Of a stretch of 39,394 nucleotides of DNA, positions 7,987 to 14,199 are shown one piece after another; positions within the stretch are counted from its first letter, which is position 1; each line of letters starts with the position of its first letter. Under the pieces are notes generated by a model that worked only from the letters and a program-made list of their open reading frames with translations, did not search any database and had not been told where the DNA came from. The stretch is taken from positions 1-39,394 of the forward strand of contig JAUNUM010000016.1 of the NCBI GenBank assembly GCA_030538215.1. Reading direction: 5' to 3'. Origin of the DNA: Bacteroidia bacterium. GTDB taxonomy: Bacteria > Bacteroidota > Bacteroidia > Bacteroidales > Dysgonomonadaceae. The position numbers and the translations under genes are program-made.

Positions 7987-8619
7987 ATGAATAAAAAACT
8001 CTCCCTCCGATTTTCCGTCATCACAGTGATGATATTGTTAGCAGCGTTTAGCCGTTTGCTGCCGCATCCGCCCAATTTTGCTCCCATTGGGGGCATGGCA
8101 CTCTTTGGCGCGGCATATTATATCCGCAAAGTGTGGGCATATCTGATACCCATAGCTGCTATATGGATAAGCGATTTGGTATTGAACAACGTGGTGTATG
8201 CTGCGTATTTCGACCGTTTTGTGTGGTTCTATTCCGGCTCACTGTTCACTTACGGCGCTTTCGCACTCATCGTGCTGATGGGAACCTTCACGCTGCGCAA
8301 AGTGTATGTGCCGCAATTGTTGTTCTCGGTATTGTGTGCGTCTGTTCTCTTTTTTGTAGTATCCAATTTTGGCGTATGGCTCTCGTCGGGGTTGTATCTG
8401 CACACGTGGGAAGGGCTCACGGCTTGTTACATAGCCGGAATCCCATTCTTTAAAAACACGGTATTAGGCGATTTGGTATATTCGATCGCGTTGTTCGCCC
8501 TGTTCGAGATATCCCTCTCGTGGTTTCCCGCGTTACGCAATCGAAGCGAAGCCTATGCCAAAGCAAAAGGTATTATTCATAAACAAAAACAATATAATTC
8601 AGTAAAGAAATTAAATTAA
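7987..8619 (+). CDS. DUF6580-like integral membrane protein, ECF S-component-like
   Basis: A 210-residue protein with about six hydrophobic segments (SVITVMILLAAFSRLLP, the APIGGMALFGAAYY segment, the VWAYLIPIAAIWISDLVL segment, the SLFTYGAFALIVLMGTF segment, the LLFSVLCASVLFFVVSNFGVWL region and a last pair ending LFEISLSWF) and a basic C-terminal tail. Six helices, the size and the R-x-LPHPPNFAPIGGMALFG signature fit the DUF6580 family, which resembles the substrate-binding S-components of ECF transporters. In a riboswitch-controlled corrinoid operon it is a candidate inner-membrane corrinoid or precursor carrier. No ECF ATPase or T-component is in the window. Spacing to its neighbours is 8 and 6 bases, so it is firmly in the operon. 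Confidence 0.75.
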   Translation: MNKKLSLRFSVITVMILLAAFSRLLPHPPNFAPIGGMALFGAAYYIRKVWAYLIPIAAIWISDLVLNNVVYAAYFDRFVWFYSGSLFTYGAFALIVLMGTFTLRKVYVPQLLFSVLCASVLFFVVSNFGVWLSSGLYLHTWEGLTACYIAGIPFFKNTVLGDLVYSIALFALFEISLSWFPALRNRSEAYAKAKGIIHKQKQYNSVKKLN

Positions 8620-8625
8620 TTAAAA

Positions 8626-9813
8626 ATGAAAAAATCAATTTTAACAATGTTTGCCCTCGCGGCATTAGTAATCACAAGTTGTAACGATAAAGGAAAAGAA
8701 CCGGAGATTCCTCCTACAGCACCTGTAAATCCGATGGAGAAGGCAATATATATGCTCACATCACAATCAGGAGTAAATACAGGAGGCAGTACCTTCGATA
8801 TTGGAAAATTACTCATCTTAACGCAAGATGGATTATCGGAAAACATGTTCGAAAAAGCAAATCCTGATAAAAGCTTAGGACATGCAGCCAGATATTTAAC
8901 TATGAGAGAGAATAAATTATTCGTTTTTTCGCTTACAGACCATATCAACAATGTACCTCGCATAACCGTCATAAACAATAATACGCTAAAAATAGAAAAA
9001 GATATTGTTCTTGATGCATTGGTTATACAAGGTATTCCCGACACTCCTCTGGGAATGCATGTAGTTTCCTCTAAAAAAGTATATCTGTTTTATGCAGAAA
9101 AAGCATTTGTGGTGGATCTGGAGTTAGGAAAGAAAACAAAAGAAATAACCGGATTTAAAGATGGCTTTGCTTATTCACCAAATGCACCTCTTTTTGAAAT
9201 TAATGATAAGTTATGCGGACTAATATACAATAGTTACATAATGGAGACAAATTTCGTAACTATTGACACTAAGACCGACGCCATCCAATATATTCCCATA
9301 ACCCAAGATATTCCTGCTCAACTTATACTGAAAGACAAAGACAACAATCTTCTTATTTTTTCTAAAGGAATTCTTGACGAAATATGGAAATTCTTTACAA
9401 TTTCAACATCCGGTAAAGTGATTAAAGAAAAAGAACTAACTAAGAGTTTCAGCGGTGTAGCAGCAGTTTCATCTAATGAACCAATTATTTTCTATCAAGG
9501 AACAGAAGATAACCACAAAAAGATTTACAAATGGAATTACGAAACCGATAAAACTGAACTGTTTGCCGATTTAAAAACAAATAAGCCTAAGTTTGACCAA
9601 TACAGAATGCGCTTAGCTGTTCATCCTGTTACGAAAGAATTGCTCGTAAGCGTATCGGACGATATTGTCACCAAATTTATCCGTGTGTACGACAGTAAAA
9701 GTGCTACATTACCCGCTACACACAAAAAAGAATACGGATATAACGGTAAGTTTCGTGTCGTTCAGGAATTTGTTTTCAACAAAAAAACTACCGATAAAAC
9801 TGTAAAAAAATGA
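8626..9813 (+). CDS. DUF5074-like surface lipoprotein, second downstream paralogue
   Basis: A 395-residue lipoprotein with signal peptide and lipobox VITSC (Cys19) followed by NDKGKEPE. The mature part resembles a beta-propeller of the same broad type as its two upstream relatives: AIYMLTSQSGVNTGG at the start, MFEKANPDKSLG (compare the LFQTANPDKTLG of the 6848 gene product), KLFVFSLTDHINNVPRITVIN, and RLAVHPVTKELLVSVSDD near the end. The shared NPDK-LG phrase makes it a closer relative of the 6848 product than of BtuG. A role in corrinoid or other ligand capture at the surface is inferred. Its stop overlaps the start of the next gene by four bases. Confidence 0.7.
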   Translation: MKKSILTMFALAALVITSCNDKGKEPEIPPTAPVNPMEKAIYMLTSQSGVNTGGSTFDIGKLLILTQDGLSENMFEKANPDKSLGHAARYLTMRENKLFVFSLTDHINNVPRITVINNNTLKIEKDIVLDALVIQGIPDTPLGMHVVSSKKVYLFYAEKAFVVDLELGKKTKEITGFKDGFAYSPNAPLFEINDKLCGLIYNSYIMETNFVTIDTKTDAIQYIPITQDIPAQLILKDKDNNLLIFSKGILDEIWKFFTISTSGKVIKEKELTKSFSGVAAVSSNEPIIFYQGTEDNHKKIYKWNYETDKTELFADLKTNKPKFDQYRMRLAVHPVTKELLVSVSDDIVTKFIRVYDSKSATLPATHKKEYGYNGKFRVVQEFVFNKKTTDKTVKK

Positions 9814-10841
9814 AATACGATTTATACAGAATACTCGTATTTATTTTGCTGCTCATACCTGCTTGCCAAAAGGAGAAAATAGCTTCTCTTTCAGCAACGG
9901 CACGTACTAGCGATAGTCTCGCACTTGTAGCGCTTTACAAATCTACGAACGGCAATAACTGGAACAAGAGTACGGCTGACAATCGGGATATTCAATTTCA
10001 GTTCAAGCAACCTATCACCGAATATCGTTACTGGAACGGAGTAAGTACAGCCGTTATTAATGGCGTTGTGAGAGTAGTGGGAATTAATCTCAACTCCTCT
10101 AACCTAACGGGAATATTGCCCAAAGAAATTGGCAATCTCACCGAATTACAATCACTGATTATCGGAAAAAACAACCTCACGGGTAAAGTTCCCACATCAC
10201 TCGCCAAGCTCACAAAGCTAACCGAATTACAGCTATCGGAAAATAATTTTGATGAACAAGATGCGCTCTTTATTGCACCGATGAAACAACTAAAAGAGCT
10301 TTCTCTAGCAAACAACAAATTCACCAAACTTCCCGATAATTTGGGTGAAATGACACAGATAACGCACCTGTACTTGTCGGAAAACCGCTTTAAAGAGTTA
10401 CCGCAAAGTATAGGCAATATGGAAAAACTGGAATATCTATTCATATCGGGTAATATCATTGAGACGCTTCCTATCGGTATGGAAAAACTCGTTAAGCTCA
10501 AAACACTCTCCGCAAGTAAAAATAAATTAGCCGAAATTCCTTCATGGATTTTCACCCTTAAAGAGCTTAAAGCGCTTACCTTATCCGAAAACAAAATCGA
10601 AGGTACATTATCGCCTCGTTTTGGCGAATTGAAAAACCTGCACATTCTGGAGTTACAGGAAAACAACCTCACGGGAAGCGTTCCTGCCGAATTGGCTCAA
10701 TGCCTGAACCTGTGGTGTATATACCTCTACAACAATCAGTTGAGCGGCGATCTACCTGCGGCATTTAAACAACACCCCAGATGGAAAGATTTAAGCAAAC
10801 TCATCAATCCTCAACAGAAAGGATATCACATTAATTTTTAA
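9810..10841 (+). CDS. Leucine-rich-repeat surface lipoprotein 1
   Basis: A 343-residue lipoprotein: short signal peptide, lipobox LIPAC (Cys19), then QKEK, close to the Bacteroidetes surface-export signal. A capping region follows (DSLALVALYKSTNGNNW, about residues 35-50; then a YWNGVSTAVINGVVRVVGINL stretch in parts), and from about residue 85 to 330 there are about ten leucine-rich repeats of the 23-24 residue type (LTGILPKEIGNLTELQSL, LKELSLANNKFTKLPDN and similar). LRR proteins bind other proteins or glycans; what this one binds is unknown. It is translationally coupled to the propeller gene upstream by an ATGA overlap, and 6 bases precede the next LRR gene. Confidence 0.82.
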   Translation: MKYDLYRILVFILLLIPACQKEKIASLSATARTSDSLALVALYKSTNGNNWNKSTADNRDIQFQFKQPITEYRYWNGVSTAVINGVVRVVGINLNSSNLTGILPKEIGNLTELQSLIIGKNNLTGKVPTSLAKLTKLTELQLSENNFDEQDALFIAPMKQLKELSLANNKFTKLPDNLGEMTQITHLYLSENRFKELPQSIGNMEKLEYLFISGNIIETLPIGMEKLVKLKTLSASKNKLAEIPSWIFTLKELKALTLSENKIEGTLSPRFGELKNLHILELQENNLTGSVPAELAQCLNLWCIYLYNNQLSGDLPAAFKQHPRWKDLSKLINPQQKGYHINF

Positions 10842-10847
10842 AACAAT

Positions 10848-12188
10848 ATGAAACAATTAACAAAAAAACAAAGTTTATTTTTAATGGCTGCTGTCATGCT
10901 CTCAGGAATCTTCGCAGCCTGCTCAAGCAATTTCAACGAACTAACACAAAGCGAAAACGATTTAAGCAATGCAGGAAACACAAGAGCCGTAGAGCCTGCC
11001 GTAATTCAGGAAGACAGTTTAGCACTGATAGCTATTTTTAATGCTACCAACGGCAAAAACTGGGTAGGAAAAACGCATTGGTTACATAGTCCCGTTGACC
11101 AATGGGAAGGTGTTAAAACTGCTGTTGTAAATGGTAAACGACGCGTTGTGAAACTAAATCTGGGCAACATGAACCTACGTGGTAACCTACCCGAAGAAAT
11201 CGGCAACCTTACCGAACTGAAATGGATAAATCTCTCAGCAAACTGGTATTTGTCAGGCAAAATCCCAGAATCGTTCTATAAACTTACACAGCTGGAAGTG
11301 TGGAAAATGCAATACACCATCATCACGGGTGAACTCTCACCGGCTATCGGAAATCTGACAAAACTCGACACACTTGATTTATGGACAAGCAACTACGAGA
11401 TGTTGGATAATTATAACCACATCAACTTTCCTGATCCGAAAGATCCATCGTATTTCGATTATCAGAAACCCAATAAATATAAGCTTTCGGGAAATTTGCC
11501 CAAAGAGATCGGCAAACTTAAAAATTTACGTTATCTCGATTTAGGGAAACAAGGTTTTTCGGGACAGCTGCCTGTCGAAATGGCTCAAATGGATAAACTA
11601 AATTACCTTGATATTTCCGATTGTTGTTTTACCGAAGGTATTCCTGCTGCTTTCGGACAGATGAAAAGTATTGAAACACTGCTCGCTTCCGGTAATCAAT
11701 TCACAGCTTCCATTCCCGAAGAAATTTGTAATGCTGAAACGCTACGTGAAGTTTATATTGCCGACAACCAAATTGAAGGACAATTACCCCGAAATATCGG
11801 TAAACTAAAAAATCTGAGAAGTCTTGATGTGCAGAACAACAAACTATCAGGAACTATTCCCGCTTCTCTTGCACAAAATCTTCAATTGGGATTGTTGTAC
11901 CTCAACAACAATAAACTGTCGGGACAAATTCCTGTAGAAATCGCACACGAACGTTGCCGCCTTACTTTCGCTAACTTCTCTAACAACAACCTTATTGGAA
12001 GTCTTCCCGAATTTCCGGGAAATCCTTATTTGTTACAATATAGTGATGAACGCTGGTATCCGGTCATTGAGGCACGTGGCAACAAACTGTCGGGCAAATT
12101 GCCTTGGCATTATATCCGCTGGACACATATTGCCAAAAACGCACTCCTTCCCCAACAAAACGGATTTGGATTTGAGAATTTGAAATAA
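10848..12188 (+). CDS. Leucine-rich-repeat surface lipoprotein 2
   Basis: A 446-residue lipoprotein with lipobox IFAAC (Cys25). It shares the cap of the gene before it (DSLALIAIFNATNGKNW against DSLALVALYKSTNGNNW), and both have a tryptophan-containing GV-TAV-NG-RVV segment, so the two arose by duplication. About ten repeats follow (LRGNLPEEIGNLTELKWI, LSGNLPKEIGKLKNLRYL, LSGTIPASLAQNLQLGLL and others), resembling the GxIPxxLxxLxxLxxLxLxxN plant-type consensus. A 30-residue insertion at about 180-210 (EMLDNYNHINFPDPKDPS) breaks the repeat series. It is the last gene of the corrinoid operon and ends before a strong terminator. Function beyond protein or ligand binding at the cell surface cannot be read. 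Confidence 0.82.
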   Translation: MKQLTKKQSLFLMAAVMLSGIFAACSSNFNELTQSENDLSNAGNTRAVEPAVIQEDSLALIAIFNATNGKNWVGKTHWLHSPVDQWEGVKTAVVNGKRRVVKLNLGNMNLRGNLPEEIGNLTELKWINLSANWYLSGKIPESFYKLTQLEVWKMQYTIITGELSPAIGNLTKLDTLDLWTSNYEMLDNYNHINFPDPKDPSYFDYQKPNKYKLSGNLPKEIGKLKNLRYLDLGKQGFSGQLPVEMAQMDKLNYLDISDCCFTEGIPAAFGQMKSIETLLASGNQFTASIPEEICNAETLREVYIADNQIEGQLPRNIGKLKNLRSLDVQNNKLSGTIPASLAQNLQLGLLYLNNNKLSGQIPVEIAHERCRLTFANFSNNNLIGSLPEFPGNPYLLQYSDERWYPVIEARGNKLSGKLPWHYIRWTHIAKNALLPQQNGFGFENLK

Positions 12189-12235
12189 AATGATTTTATT
12201 CTATAAGAGAACAATATAAGGAAGAATATTTTCAT

Positions 12236-12271
12236 AAAAAACGCTTAAAGTGAAAACTTTAAGCGTTTTTT
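12236..12271. terminator. Bidirectional terminator ending the corrinoid operon
   Basis: AAAAAACGCTTAAAG (12236-12250) and CTTTAAGCGTTTTTT (12257-12271) are perfect 15-base complements around a six-base TGAAAA loop. T-runs exist on both strands, so it serves both the plus-strand operon and the convergent minus-strand beta-barrel gene. Confidence 0.9.
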
Positions 12272-12274
12272 CAA

Positions 12275-12288
12275 TCCCCTTCAGGGGA
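12275..12288. repeat. Short GC-rich palindrome (fragment of an interspersed repeat)
   Basis: TCCCCTTCAGGGGA is self-complementary. It resembles the GC-rich core of the repeats at 14079-14120, 19795-19831 and 19888-19923, and lies between a terminator and the end of the beta-barrel gene. Confidence 0.4.
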
Positions 12289-12318
12289 CGGTGTTCGACT
12301 TTTGGCAGATTTAGGGGT

Positions 12319-14040
12319 TTAGAACATAAACGTAAATCCCCCCATGGCGTTGAAACCTTGTGCCGGATGTCCGTACCAAATATCGTACTTCTGAAATAAT
12401 AGATTATTAGCTTTCAGATTGATCGCAAATGAGTCGTTGATATCATAAATCGCTCCAAGATTGAGATTATTAATATTATCCATTTTCACGTTTATCCCAT
12501 TAAAATACGACCAACGTTCGCCGGCAAAATAATAATTCAATGTGAATTTCAGATTATTCATCGCTTCAAACGTAGCACGAATATCAGTTTCAAAATCGGG
12601 TTTATTATAAGCTTTTGCTTCACTAATTTGTGCTGCATATATAGTCAAATCACTTACCGTGTAGAAATTCTTTTTCAGTCGCAAAGAAATATCCAATGGC
12701 GACCAGATATTGGTTTGTACCATTCCGCCGATGTGAGAGTGAGTAAGATTTCCATAAATAGGAGCGAGATTTTCTGATGTTACCCATCCTGCCCAAATGC
12801 CACTTCCCGGCATATCATCAACATAATAATTATTCATTACCAAAAAATGCTCGTCATCTGTCTGTTTGAATCCACCGAAAATATCGAATCGGAAACCGCT
12901 GGCTTCTCCAATCTTTGCTCCGGCTTCGATATCTACAATGGAAAATGACGACTTAATATTTGTCATCGGAGCAATGTAGCGCGATTCGTTCATCATATCC
13001 AAGTAGGTATTATCATCGATTCCGCCTTTAATGTTGGCGTAAAGTGAAGAGTGTTCGGTAATTTTCAAACCCAGTTCTACATTTGGAGCAACACGAAATT
13101 TAGTTCCACCCAACACCTGGAACAGTAAATTGGCTCCCAATCGGGCGTTCCAGTTGAGTCCTTCGAAAGCGATGTATGGATTGGCGCTTGTTAACATAAA
13201 ATTTTTTGTTTCACCACTATAGAAAACGCCTAAAAATCTACCGTCAATCCCTACTCTACTGCTCCCATCTTGAAAAGGTTTGTTCAAGCCGATCATTGCA
13301 TCGATATGATTTCCTTTTAAGCCGGTGTTTGTCAACGTTGAGCCAAATTTGGTGGAGAAGTTCTTAAAATCGAGATATCCGCGGTAATTGATGAAATCCG
13401 ATTTATTGGACTCAACACCCAATCCCAGATTGAAAACGCCCAACGTTTGATTTTCATTATTGAAAGATCGGTTGTTTCCGAATGTGTTTCCGTAATAGTT
13501 GAATGCAGAATGTGAGTACGCTGCTTTGAGATTAAGCTTGAAAGCATCGAGAAGATGTCCGTAACGCAGTTGCCCCAGATTGTCCATAAAAAATGCTTTG
13601 TTGCTTGCAGGATCGGTGACTTGGACATAATTTACATTACCATTTGACGAATTATGCAGGAAGTTGAACGTGAGATTGCTCTTTTCGTTTTCAATAAGCC
13701 GGTAACCCAGAGCACCATCGATATTTGCATAATTTCCGGCACCGATCGAAATATATCCTTTCTTCAGGCTGAACGGGATGTTCGTCATTATATCGGTGGG
13801 TTGCGGAATAGCAATTTCCAGCGGCGGTGTGATTCTGCCTGCCCACGACGAATAATCGGTATTGGCTTTTTTAATCGTCGGTTGCGGAACAGACGGCAAC
13901 GAATTTATCTTGTTGGCATCCTGAAGCGTGGGATTGAACTCGCGTTCCAGTTCCATCTGACGGCGTAACAAAGAATCTTGAGTTTGGGCAAAAACTCCTG
14001 TGGAGGCTAATAAGGCAGCTATAATTATATGTTTTTTCAT
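12319..14040 (-). CDS. Outer-membrane beta-barrel protein of unknown function
   Basis: A 573-residue protein with a classic signal peptide ending GVFAQ (about residue 19). After a short periplasmic stretch (LLRRQMELEREFNPTLQDAN, then a Pro-rich linker) come alternating hydrophobic strands with many Tyr, Phe and Asn residues, ending in an aromatic terminus (GGFTFMF) as required for insertion by the BAM complex. There is no plug domain, so it is not a complete TonB-dependent receptor, although relatives are often so labelled. It lies 159 bases downstream of the 994-residue TPR gene on the same strand, and the two are likely partners at the outer membrane. The 3' end meets the bidirectional terminator at 12236-12271. 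Export, adhesion or envelope assembly are possible; none is shown. Confidence 0.75.
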   Translation of the reverse strand: MKKHIIIAALLASTGVFAQTQDSLLRRQMELEREFNPTLQDANKINSLPSVPQPTIKKANTDYSSWAGRITPPLEIAIPQPTDIMTNIPFSLKKGYISIGAGNYANIDGALGYRLIENEKSNLTFNFLHNSSNGNVNYVQVTDPASNKAFFMDNLGQLRYGHLLDAFKLNLKAAYSHSAFNYYGNTFGNNRSFNNENQTLGVFNLGLGVESNKSDFINYRGYLDFKNFSTKFGSTLTNTGLKGNHIDAMIGLNKPFQDGSSRVGIDGRFLGVFYSGETKNFMLTSANPYIAFEGLNWNARLGANLLFQVLGGTKFRVAPNVELGLKITEHSSLYANIKGGIDDNTYLDMMNESRYIAPMTNIKSSFSIVDIEAGAKIGEASGFRFDIFGGFKQTDDEHFLVMNNYYVDDMPGSGIWAGWVTSENLAPIYGNLTHSHIGGMVQTNIWSPLDISLRLKKNFYTVSDLTIYAAQISEAKAYNKPDFETDIRATFEAMNNLKFTLNYYFAGERWSYFNGINVKMDNINNLNLGAIYDINDSFAINLKANNLLFQKYDIWYGHPAQGFNAMGGFTFMF

Positions 14041-14078
14041 TTGTTATAATTTGCTTTTTTGATATGTTTGGTTTTTTA

Positions 14079-14120
14079 TAACCCCTCCGCTTCGCTCGTC
14101 CCCTTTGTCAAAGGGGACAG
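14079..14120. repeat. GC-rich interspersed repeat in the barrel-TPR intergenic region
   Basis: A CCCCTCCG stretch, a short variable part, then the palindrome TCCCCTTTGTCAAAGGGGA (14100-14118). This arrangement, CCCCTCC followed by a CCCC...GGGG hairpin, recurs at 19795-19831 and 19888-19923. Such elements are common between genes of Bacteroidetes. Confidence 0.6.
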
Positions 14121-14199
14121 TTGTGCAGGTCAGATTTTATCTTATCCCCAAAAAACGGAAAAGTTATGTTTTACTTCATTATGAATTATGAATTATCAA

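Noticed and set aside
10028-10672. 214-codon minus-strand frame opposite the first LRR gene
   Set aside because: It mirrors the repeat periodicity of the LRR gene and is low-complexity Ser/Leu sequence; the plus-strand protein has signal peptide and domains.
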